A stretch of DNA of 64,000 nucleotides from Leptospira sp. WS4.C2. Lineage in GTDB: Bacteria; Spirochaetota; Leptospiria; Leptospirales; Leptospiraceae. Below the pieces are notes generated by a model. It was given only the letters and a program-made list of their open reading frames with translations, ran no database searches and had not been told where the DNA came from. The position numbers and the translations under genes were made by a program. Positions 45,679 through 53,010 of the stretch are shown here, in pieces. The DNA is taken from assembly GCF_040833985.1 (NCBI RefSeq), contig NZ_CP162139.1:930001-994000 (forward strand), read 5' to 3'. Position 1 is the first letter of the stretch, and the number at the start of each line of letters is the position of its first letter.

Positions 45679-46350
45679 TTATTGTTTTTTGAATTTAATC
45701 TGAATTGCTTTCGGAAAACTAGGGCATGATTCAACACAAAGCCCACAACCTGTACATGATGATGATTTAAAAATCGGCAAATTCTCCTTAAATTTAACTG
45801 TTTTTTCGATGGGACAGGTAACAAAACACACATTACAAGTCAATTCACCAGTTTTTTCGTTAATACAATGTTCTGTGATGGCTTTCGCCTTACCGAAATT
45901 TGGTTTTTCACCGGACAGTTCGTACGGTAGGAGCGCCTCTTCAGGACAAACACTAATACATGGCCAATCGCTACACATATGACAGGCCTTGGCATTGGGA
46001 TCAAAATGTGGAAATGATTTCCCTGATTCTGGTATTGTTACGGGAAATAAGACGGCATAAGGACATGAAAAAATACATTCGTTACATCCCGTACAAAGAG
46101 AAAAAAAATCAGGGGAAGCCCCTGGAGGTTGGGAGAGAGTCTGGAACATTCTTGTTTTACGTTTCCGGACAGTTGTTTGTTTATTTGGCGGCTTGAGTTT
46201 GCTAGATGGTGATTTTACCTTTCGTTTTGGTTTGGGTTTTTTCTCATCTTCCCAAACTTCTCTTATGGCTTCCGTAAGTTCATCCGCTTTCGTAAAGGTA
46301 AATTGAAAGACGGATTTAAAACCCTCGCGGAAAAGATCCTTTCGTTTCAT
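45679..46350 (-). CDS. Polyferredoxin-like 4Fe-4S protein
   Basis: A 223-residue protein of NapF/NapG type, with no signal peptide. After a basic N-terminal region of about 65 residues, cysteine motifs are CTGCNECIFSCPYAV, CHMCSDWPCISVCPEEAL, CNVCFVTCP and CTGCGLCVESCP, sufficient for up to four 4Fe-4S clusters. It probably transfers electrons in the cytosol; its redox partner is unknown, and no oxidoreductase gene is adjacent. The stop-start spacing to the downstream-on-map murA gene is zero bases, so the two are in one transcript (murA first). Confidence 0.88.
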   Translation of the reverse strand: MKRKDLFREGFKSVFQFTFTKADELTEAIREVWEDEKKPKPKRKVKSPSSKLKPPNKQTTVRKRKTRMFQTLSQPPGASPDFFSLCTGCNECIFSCPYAVLFPVTIPESGKSFPHFDPNAKACHMCSDWPCISVCPEEALLPYELSGEKPNFGKAKAITEHCINEKTGELTCNVCFVTCPIEKTVKFKENLPIFKSSSCTGCGLCVESCPSFPKAIQIKFKKQ

Positions 46351-47673
46351 CTAATCGGAGACTCTTTCGATTTGAGCTCCTAAAGAACGCAAACGAGTGT
46401 CAATCGATTCAAAACCTCTATCAATTTGAACAATGTTATGGATTTCGCTTTGGCCTTCGGCACAAAGAGCAGCAATGATCATAGCCATTCCTGCACGGAT
46501 ATCGGGGCTTGCGACTCTTTGCCCATACAAACGATTCGCGCCGATCACGATAGCTCTATGTGGGTCACAAAGAATGATCTGTGCCCCCATCGCAATGATG
46601 TTGTCCACAAAGAAGAGTCTGGATTCAAAAAGTTTTTCGTGGATAAGGACTGTTCCTTTGCACTGAGTCGCTGTGACAAGAGCCACAGAGGTCATATCAG
46701 CAGGGAAACCAGGCCAAGGGGCATCATCAATTTTCGGAGTGGCACCGTGGTAGTCAGGGATGATTTCCATCTTTTGGTCGGAAGGGACAAGGATTCCATT
46801 TTCCGTGGGTCTCACTTCAATCCCCAAACGAGAATACACCATACGTATCATGCGGATGTCTTCTGGATTGACATCAGTGATATGGATTTCTCCTCCAGTA
46901 ACAGCAGCAAGGCTAATAAAGGATCCAATTTCTAAATAATCGGATCCAATTCTATGTTTGAGTCCACCCAGTGGGGAAGATAGTGAACTCACACCTGTGA
47001 TCATTAGGTGATTAGTTCCCACTCCTTCAATTTTGGCCCCAGCGGCAATTAAAAAACGACAAAGTCCTTGGACATGGGGTTCGGATGCTGCGTTACGAAT
47101 CGTTGTTAGACCTTCCGCGTAAACAGCAGCCATCACGGCATTTTCTGTTGCTGTGACAGAAGCTTCATCCAGAAGGATGTCTTTTCCCACCAAACGGTCA
47201 GCTGTGATCATATAACCATCGGGGAAAACTTCGATTTTGGCACCGAGTGCTTCTAAGGCAAGTAAGTGGGTGTCCATACGACGGCGACCAATTTTGTCGC
47301 CACCTGGTTTCGGAAGGAAGACCCTTCCCGTGCGAGCAAGGATGGGTCCTGCTAGTGTCACAGCCCCTCGGAGTTGGGAACAAAGTTCGTAAGGAAGATC
47401 CGATTTCACTGGATTTTTTTTCTGAAAGAGGTATGATCCTTTTGTATCGAGGGCAGTGATTTCCACTCCAATTTGTCGGAGGACTTCCATGAGTTTGAGA
47501 ACGTCAGCAATTTCGGGAAGGTTCTCCAGAATGACGTCTCCTTCCCAAAGGAGGAGAGCTCCGAGAAGCGGGAGCGCTTCATTTTTATTTCCTTGGGGAA
47601 CTACTGTCCCGTGGAGAGGATTTTTGCCGATAATTTTGAAGTAGGAAGAACTCACCTTGCTTCCATTCGACAC
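46351..47673 (-). CDS. murA: UDP-N-acetylglucosamine 1-carboxyvinyltransferase with Asp in the Cys position
   Basis: MurA transfers enolpyruvate to UDP-GlcNAc, the first committed step of peptidoglycan synthesis. Blocks seen: [22 protein letters not shown] (the phosphate-binding KN), [35 protein letters not shown] and [11 protein letters not shown]. In the loop where most enzymes have the catalytic Cys (consensus GGCxIG) it reads PGGDKIGRR, with Asp126, as in mycobacteria, Chlamydia and Borrelia; such enzymes are insensitive to fosfomycin. Start GTG 47673 is listed; GTG 47655, with GGAAG just upstream, is as likely. Confidence 0.95.
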   Translation of the reverse strand: MSNGSKVSSSYFKIIGKNPLHGTVVPQGNKNEALPLLGALLLWEGDVILENLPEIADVLKLMEVLRQIGVEITALDTKGSYLFQKKNPVKSDLPYELCSQLRGAVTLAGPILARTGRVFLPKPGGDKIGRRRMDTHLLALEALGAKIEVFPDGYMITADRLVGKDILLDEASVTATENAVMAAVYAEGLTTIRNAASEPHVQGLCRFLIAAGAKIEGVGTNHLMITGVSSLSSPLGGLKHRIGSDYLEIGSFISLAAVTGGEIHITDVNPEDIRMIRMVYSRLGIEVRPTENGILVPSDQKMEIIPDYHGATPKIDDAPWPGFPADMTSVALVTATQCKGTVLIHEKLFESRLFFVDNIIAMGAQIILCDPHRAIVIGANRLYGQRVASPDIRAGMAMIIAALCAEGQSEIHNIVQIDRGFESIDTRLRSLGAQIERVSD

Positions 47674-47699
47674 AATACGGATATGAGGAAAAGTAAATT

Positions 47700-48845
47700 A
47701 TGAATTTTATAGCACAAGTCGTTTGGATTTTTCCCAAATTTGATATTATCTACCTGTTTTACATCTTTCTTATGGGAGTTGCCGCCTTTATTTACGTGAG
47801 GGTGATGAATTATTTACAACACAAACAAGCCAGTGTCGTAAACCACTGGGTTGAATTCCAAAGATATGCGATGGCAAGGAAATGCAATCAGGTAGAGTTG
47901 AATATCCTCCATGCTTTTTATGACCATCTGAATGAAGAAGAACGCGAAATGTATCTTTTGCCTGAAAACCGAAACAAACTAAAAAACGCACTCTATCGAT
48001 ATTTTTTAAAATCCACTGCCAATACGACAGAAAAGGAAGTAGACCTTTTTGATAAACTCTTTCGCTCCGGAGTAGAATTCAAAAAAGAGATACTTTCCTT
48101 AAACGATCTAACTGTGGGGGAAGTAGCTGCTTTGGAAGCCGATGGACGAGAAGAACTTACTTATGTGATGCAAAAAACAGCAGATGAACTGCTTTTATCG
48201 ATTAAAGGTCTTTCTAAGGATTTGCTCGTTCCAGGTAAAGAAGCAAAATTATATGTGTTTCGTCCGAGTAGCGGTGGTTATCTTCTCGAAGGTAAAGTGA
48301 TACGAACCAACGAAAGTGGAGCCATTTTCCATTTTAACGGAAAAATTGAAAGGAAAGGTGAATCTCATTTAATGTTGACAGAGAGAGTTTCCATCACGGT
48401 TTCCCCTTGGCCCCCACCTGACGAAAAAAAACAGGTTTTGGAGTTGGATAAAAATAAACTTCTACTGACCGAAGAAAATATTGATAAACAACTAGAAGTT
48501 TTAAAACGAATTGCAAAGGACCAAAAAGAAAATAATGAAAAGCGATTCGATTTAAAAGATACACCAACTTCCTTTATCACACTTTCGGAAAGGTTATCCG
48601 ATCGTGGAATTGTGTTTACTTTCCCTTCTGGGATTTCGCAAGAAATTTGGAAACAACAAGATTTGTGGGAAGTAAGTTTCAGTTTTGAACACGGGCCAAA
48701 CTTTCAAATTCGTGCCAAAATGATGCCCACCAAACAAAAGTCAGATTTGTATTTACTTCGTTATGTAGATGCAGATGAAACCGTGCGGAAAACTTTGTAT
48801 GAAGAAATCCGAAAACGTGGTGGTGTTAGAGAAGCACTCGTTTAA
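47700..48845 (+). CDS. Membrane-anchored hypothetical protein, possibly PilZ-like
   Basis: A 381-residue protein with one N-terminal membrane segment (FDIIYLFYIFLMGVAAFIYV) followed by a mainly cytosolic part. The middle (KEAKLYVFRPSSGGYLLEGK, VIRTNESGAIFHFNGKI) is beta-rich, like a YcgR-N or PilZ fold, but the RxxxR and [D/N]xSxxG motifs for cyclic di-GMP are not clear. The C-terminal half also looks beta-rich. Function unknown. It is divergent from murA with 26 bases between the starts, and its end is four bases from the convergent GH3 gene. Confidence 0.65.
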   Translation: MNFIAQVVWIFPKFDIIYLFYIFLMGVAAFIYVRVMNYLQHKQASVVNHWVEFQRYAMARKCNQVELNILHAFYDHLNEEEREMYLLPENRNKLKNALYRYFLKSTANTTEKEVDLFDKLFRSGVEFKKEILSLNDLTVGEVAALEADGREELTYVMQKTADELLLSIKGLSKDLLVPGKEAKLYVFRPSSGGYLLEGKVIRTNESGAIFHFNGKIERKGESHLMLTERVSITVSPWPPPDEKKQVLELDKNKLLLTEENIDKQLEVLKRIAKDQKENNEKRFDLKDTPTSFITLSERLSDRGIVFTFPSGISQEIWKQQDLWEVSFSFEHGPNFQIRAKMMPTKQKSDLYLLRYVDADETVRKTLYEEIRKRGGVREALV

Positions 48846-48849
48846 TTCA

Positions 48850-50616
48850 TTACAATCTTTCTGGGAAGGCACCTTTGGATGGTGTCTTCGATCCTTTTGG
48901 TAACAAAATCAAATCCACTTTAGGAATTTCTTTTCCTGAGGTGAGTTTCTCACCGAATGCTTCCCAAGATCCTTGGGTCAAAGAAAAAGATAACAAATAC
49001 TGTAAATTCGGAAGTTCGGGGAGTTTAATAAAGGGAGTTCCGCCATGCAAAATAATAAACCGCTTGGAAGGATATTTTTTTGCGAGAGTAGCAAAGGATA
49101 GAACTTCTGTTTCCGAAGTGGAATCAAAAAGGTAAGTTGTTGTTGTTTTGTTTTTTGTTTGGGCCTGGAACGACTTGAAAGGAAGTGTGCTTATCTTTTT
49201 TGATTTGAGAGTTTCTTTTAGGCGGTTATTTTTCACGAAAGATAAAGTTTCTTCGGGAAGAATCCCGGAAGTTACAAGCGATTTTGGATACGCTCGGATA
49301 GAGTCTTCATTGATTTCCTTTACAAAATTCTTTGACTCTTTTAGTTTCGCATACCTTTGGTTTCTTTCTAAATTCCAGTTGGTTAAATATTCTTTTTGTT
49401 TTTGGTTTTCTTCATATACTTTGGGGAAGATTGAGTTTTCATCATAAAGACCCAGTTCAAGTTTTTTACGAATCTGTTTTTGGACCGCTTCTTTTAGTTT
49501 GTCATGTTCCTTTCCCTCTTTGTCCACATATCGGAACTCACCATTTTTGTAAGCATCTGTTAGTTGGGCTTTGAACTTACGTGCTGTTTCCCCCCAACTG
49601 GTAAGAAGAACAATATTGGCACCAGCAAGTAGGGTCAAAACTCCAGGTCTATCCTTTTCGTAATTTTTTGAGATTGCATGCATCTCCATCGCATCGGTAA
49701 TGATGATTCCATCGAAGTTTAGTTTTTTTCGTAGAACGTCTGTTAGGATTGTCTTGGAAAGTGTTGCGGGAAACTGAGGATCAATTTTTGGATACATGAT
49801 ATGAGCAGACATCACTGCTTCTGCTCCGCCTTCAATGGATCTTTTAAAAGGAATGAGTTCCAATTGTTCTAACTCTTCTAAACTTTTGCCTATAATGGGT
49901 AGACCCAAATGGCTATCTACTGTAGTATCCCCATGTCCAGGAAAGTGTTTGATGACGGGTAGGCATCCACCGGCACGAGCTCCTCTTTCATAAGCCACTG
50001 CGACTTCCGAAACTCGTTTCGAATCAGAACCAAACGAACGTGTGTTGATCACTGGATTTAAAGGATTGTTATTGATATCAAGGACAGGTGCAAAAAGAAA
50101 GTTGAGTCCGAGATTACGAAGTTCGTACGATGTGACAAATCCAACGGTTTCTCCCCACTGAGTGTTTCCTGTTTGGCCAACGGCCATGGCACCAGGGAAG
50201 TGCGTGATTCCGTCTTGGACTCGGAACACTCGGCCACCTTCTTGGTCTGTAGAGATAAGAAATGGTTGGAGGTTAGAATCTTTTGCAGCCGATTGTAGCC
50301 CGTTTGTGAGTGAGAGGATTTCTTCTTTTTTCCCTAAGTTTTTTCCGAAGAGGATGATCCCTCCAGGTTGGGTTGCGGCAATCTCATCTAAAGCCACTGG
50401 ATCCACTACCTTTTGGGGAATCGCAATGTGGATTGTTTGGCCGACGAGTTCCGCTTCTGTCATTGAGTTTGTGATGGCCCATGCTTTTTCTTCCAACCAA
50501 ACCTTTCGTTCATTGGCGGTAAGTTCGGTCATGTAGAATCCAAAACAATAGGAAGATCCAAAAAATCCAAAAAGAAGGAAAAGGGAAAATGAAGTGCGAA
50601 GAAGAATTTGGTTCAT
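48850..50616 (-). CDS. Secreted glycoside hydrolase family 3 (NagZ-like beta-N-acetylhexosaminidase)
   Basis: A 588-residue exported enzyme (signal sequence SFSLFLLFGFFGSSYCFG). The family 3 catalytic domain spans about 50-400. Its substrate-binding motif is VIKHFPGHGDTTVDSHLGLP and the nucleophile Asp lies in GIIITDAMEMHAI. The KHFPGHG signature is of the NagZ subgroup, which trims GlcNAc from peptidoglycan fragments. The extra C-terminal part of about 170 residues is like the GH3 alpha/beta sandwich, but less conserved. Unlike cytosolic NagZ of enterobacteria it is probably periplasmic, as in Bacillus. No symbol given, since the exact subtype is uncertain. Confidence 0.88.
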   Translation of the reverse strand: MNQILLRTSFSLFLLFGFFGSSYCFGFYMTELTANERKVWLEEKAWAITNSMTEAELVGQTIHIAIPQKVVDPVALDEIAATQPGGIILFGKNLGKKEEILSLTNGLQSAAKDSNLQPFLISTDQEGGRVFRVQDGITHFPGAMAVGQTGNTQWGETVGFVTSYELRNLGLNFLFAPVLDINNNPLNPVINTRSFGSDSKRVSEVAVAYERGARAGGCLPVIKHFPGHGDTTVDSHLGLPIIGKSLEELEQLELIPFKRSIEGGAEAVMSAHIMYPKIDPQFPATLSKTILTDVLRKKLNFDGIIITDAMEMHAISKNYEKDRPGVLTLLAGANIVLLTSWGETARKFKAQLTDAYKNGEFRYVDKEGKEHDKLKEAVQKQIRKKLELGLYDENSIFPKVYEENQKQKEYLTNWNLERNQRYAKLKESKNFVKEINEDSIRAYPKSLVTSGILPEETLSFVKNNRLKETLKSKKISTLPFKSFQAQTKNKTTTTYLFDSTSETEVLSFATLAKKYPSKRFIILHGGTPFIKLPELPNLQYLLSFSLTQGSWEAFGEKLTSGKEIPKVDLILLPKGSKTPSKGAFPERL

Positions 50617-50706
50617 AAGGTATGATAGTACGATTTACAGACAGCTTTTCCGAGACAACCAAGAAAAATATCTACTTTGTCTGTGAAATCCACCGTCTGA
50701 CTCTTT

Positions 50707-51879
50707 GTGGATGATTTTTATAAAAACCTAAAGCCAAGTGCCGATTTCAAAAATCTTTTCGATGGCAATATGCCCGCAAAAGTTCCCGATGATTGGTTCA
50801 TTCTAATTACGGACATTGTTGGGTCCACAAAAGCCATTGAAGAGGGTCGTTATAAAGATGTGAATACAGCAGGAGGACTTACCGCCATTGCTGTCGCTAA
50901 TGTCTATGGACATATGGACTTCCCTTTTGTTTTTGGTGGGGATGGGGTTACTTTCTTACTACCTATCAATTTATTATTCCCCATTCGTTCTGCTATTGCT
51001 GATACCATTTCCCAAGTAAGGTCTGCGTTTGGATTAGAGATGCGAGCGGGGATTGTTCCGGTGCAAGAGTTGTATCGAGCGGGTGCAGAATTATTTTTAA
51101 GTAAGTTTCGAGCCTCTGAACACTATGTCCAATGTTCTTTGTTTGGCGATGCCTTGCCACTCGCAGAAACCTGGATCAAAGAAGGCAAAGACGAGTCTTA
51201 TTTGGTTCGTGAAAATGAAAAGATTCTGCCTGCTGATTTTACTGGATTTACTTGTCGTTGGAAAGATATTCCGAGTGAACGAGGGGAAATTGTTTCTCTT
51301 ATCGTAAAACCCATCCATAAAGATTTTGAAGTTTGTAAAAAAACGGTCACTCGTGTTCTCAATTTCATTCGTTCTGAATATGGGGAAGAAGGAGACTACC
51401 ATCCGTTACGCGTAAATCATATTGAATTAGATTCAGGTCCTTATTTACGAAACGAAGCTCTTGCTCGTGTGGGTCGGGCCAGTGGATTGAAATTTTATCT
51501 GACACTTACAAAAATTTGGATCGAAAGAACGGTAATGGCAATGGCCATTAAGTTTGGAATTCCTCTTCGATCGGGACATTATTCTCTCAACAAGTTAAAA
51601 GATTACCAAGTTCTGTCCGCAGACTTTCGTAAGTATGATGGAACCTTAAAAATGGTCATCGATGGATCCAAACAACATAGGGAAGGACTTGTAAAATTCT
51701 TAGACCAGTTGGAAAAAGAAGGACTTCTTTGTTATGGAATTTATACTTCCAACAGATCACTGATGACCTGTGTTTTGAAAGTAGCATCTTCCGAAGAAGT
51801 TCATTTTGTAGATGGAGCTGATGGCGGTTTTGCGATGGCCGCCAAGTCTTTGAAAGAAAAGTTAAAAGTGCTGAACTAA
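50707..51879 (+). CDS. DUF3095 protein with class III cyclase-like N-terminus
   Basis: A 390-residue protein with no membrane segment. Residues about 28-180 resemble a class III nucleotidyl cyclase domain: WFILITDIVGSTKAIEEGR supplies the first metal-binding Asp region and FVFGGDGVTFLLP the second-metal-Asp loop. After this comes a domain found only in DUF3095 proteins (HIELDSGPYLRNEALARVGR, KLKDYQVLSADFRKYDGTLK). Whether it makes a cyclic nucleotide is unknown. It starts with GTG. The stop codon at 51877-51879 falls in the outer end (AACTAAC) of the structured element that follows. Confidence 0.8.
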   Translation: MDDFYKNLKPSADFKNLFDGNMPAKVPDDWFILITDIVGSTKAIEEGRYKDVNTAGGLTAIAVANVYGHMDFPFVFGGDGVTFLLPINLLFPIRSAIADTISQVRSAFGLEMRAGIVPVQELYRAGAELFLSKFRASEHYVQCSLFGDALPLAETWIKEGKDESYLVRENEKILPADFTGFTCRWKDIPSERGEIVSLIVKPIHKDFEVCKKTVTRVLNFIRSEYGEEGDYHPLRVNHIELDSGPYLRNEALARVGRASGLKFYLTLTKIWIERTVMAMAIKFGIPLRSGHYSLNKLKDYQVLSADFRKYDGTLKMVIDGSKQHREGLVKFLDQLEKEGLLCYGIYTSNRSLMTCVLKVASSEEVHFVDGADGGFAMAAKSLKEKLKVLN

Positions 51880-52045
51880 CGAAATAGGCTACACGACGTT
51901 CCTCGGAGCTGAGCCTGCAGGGCAGGCGTTAGCGTCGACGCGATTTTTGCGTAAGCAATAAACCGTGACGGAGAGGAATGTGTCGTAGACCGAGCGAGGG
52001 CTTGAGTCGAAATGCAGCGTGTATCCGCTGTTATACGACGTCTGG
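51880..52045. other. GC-rich, highly structured element, possibly an attC-like recombination site or non-coding RNA
   Basis: A 166-base non-coding block of much higher GC than the gene beside it. It contains several nested inverted repeats: CTACACGACGTTCCTC (51889-51904) with GAGGAATGTGTCGTAG (51973-51988), the palindrome GCGTCGACGC (51932-51941), GCCTGCAGGGCAGGC (51913-51927) and TTGCGTAAGCAA (51947-51958). On the minus strand a GTATAAC (52036-52030) and a GTTAGTT (51880-51874) stand at the two ends, close to but not equal to attC core boxes (RYYYAAC, GTTRRRY). An integron-type 3' tail for the gene at 52049 is one reading; a repeat element or small RNA is another. Confidence 0.5.
52030..52045 (+). 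repeat. Left copy of 16-base inverted repeat flanking the DUF2971-like gene
   Basis: GTTATACGACGTCTGG. Its partner is at 52989-53004 on the opposite strand, GTTATGCGACATCTGG; 14 of 16 bases agree. This copy lies immediately after the gene's stop codon (52049-52051), reading the minus strand. Confidence 0.75.
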
Positions 52046-52048
52046 CTA

Positions 52049-52969
52049 TTAAAATTTTAACGTATTAAATTGAGTATCTCTAATTCCTTTTAGAAGAGAA
52101 CCGATATTTTGATTTAACAATGTATCTAGGTTTTTTTTAAAAACAAGATTTTCATTCTCTGAACGTGAATTTGGTCCAACTATTATCTCTTCTATTGCAT
52201 GTTCATATTCTACATCAGGGAGATTTCTGAAGATCGGGATATCTACGTATTGGTAGAAGTAATTATTATTTAACCCCATTATAATTCTATTTTTTGAACC
52301 AAAATTTTTTGGATTTCTGAGTACGAGTCTAACTTCATTTTCATCTTTGAATTGCGGGTTTTTTATAAAAGGAACAAATAAATGAATCAATTGAAAGAAT
52401 TTTTCTTTTACTATTGTTAAATCAGGTTCCAGAATATTAGGAATTTTTTCTAGAAACAAGTTAGTGACATCATTAAGAATTAAATATTGTTTAGTTTCGT
52501 CATAAATACAATGTAAAAGTTCCGCACCTTCATTCGCTCCATATTCAGCTATAAACGTTTTTGTGAATATAAGAGCATATGCGTCATTGAAAGACGTATA
52601 ACTTCTCCATAAGAATAAATCATCAATATTTTTTGAAAAACTAACAATATATATTTCAGGATATTTTTTCTCTTTAATTTTTATTAATAATTCTTCTTTT
52701 ATATTTTCGATTAATTGTGAAATTATTTCGTTTTCAGATTTTATATTTTGAAATATATCGATGAATATATTATATGCTCTTATGATTTCACTTAAATCAT
52801 TCAAATTTGAAACATGATTTGCTCTTAAATGCTTTGATTGTAATATTCCATTTAATCCTACTCCTTTTGTATAGTGGCAAAGCGGAGAAAAATCTTTATA
52901 GTATAGATTTTGAGATTCTGCTACTTGGAATACTATTTGCATTATTTCTGAATTTTCAAGCTTAGTCAT
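52049..52969 (-). CDS. DUF2971-like protein of unknown function in an AT-rich island
   Basis: A 306-residue cytosolic protein. The N-terminal part reads SPLCHYTKGVGLNGILQSK, HLRANHVSNLNDLSEI and FSKNIDDLFLWRSYTSFNDAYAL, the pattern of DUF2971 proteins (HYTxxxxLxxILxxxxLxxSxxxxLND... Sxxxxxx.MWxxY). Their function is not established. The gene is much richer in A and T than its neighbours, has a weak ribosome-binding site, is bounded by inverted repeats and stands between two clearly chromosomal genes. These facts together suggest acquisition by transfer. No toxin, nuclease or methyltransferase motif is visible. Confidence 0.75.
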   Translation of the reverse strand: MTKLENSEIMQIVFQVAESQNLYYKDFSPLCHYTKGVGLNGILQSKHLRANHVSNLNDLSEIIRAYNIFIDIFQNIKSENEIISQLIENIKEELLIKIKEKKYPEIYIVSFSKNIDDLFLWRSYTSFNDAYALIFTKTFIAEYGANEGAELLHCIYDETKQYLILNDVTNLFLEKIPNILEPDLTIVKEKFFQLIHLFVPFIKNPQFKDENEVRLVLRNPKNFGSKNRIIMGLNNNYFYQYVDIPIFRNLPDVEYEHAIEEIIVGPNSRSENENLVFKKNLDTLLNQNIGSLLKGIRDTQFNTLKF

Positions 52970-52988
52970 TGATTTTAATTTTTAATTT

Positions 52989-53004
52989 CCAGATGTCGCA
53001 TAAC
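52989..53004 (-). repeat. Right copy of 16-base inverted repeat flanking the DUF2971-like gene
   Basis: Reads GTTATGCGACATCTGG on the minus strand, between the stop of the large lipoprotein gene (53011) and the ATG of the DUF2971-like gene (52969). It matches 52030-52045 in 14 of 16 positions in inverted orientation. No target-site duplication is evident outside either copy. Confidence 0.75.
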
Positions 53005-53010
53005 TTCGGT

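Noticed and set aside
51874..52045. A canonical integron attC site
   Set aside because: Core boxes GTATAAC and GTTAGTT each deviate from consensus and no integrase is present; retained only as attC-like.
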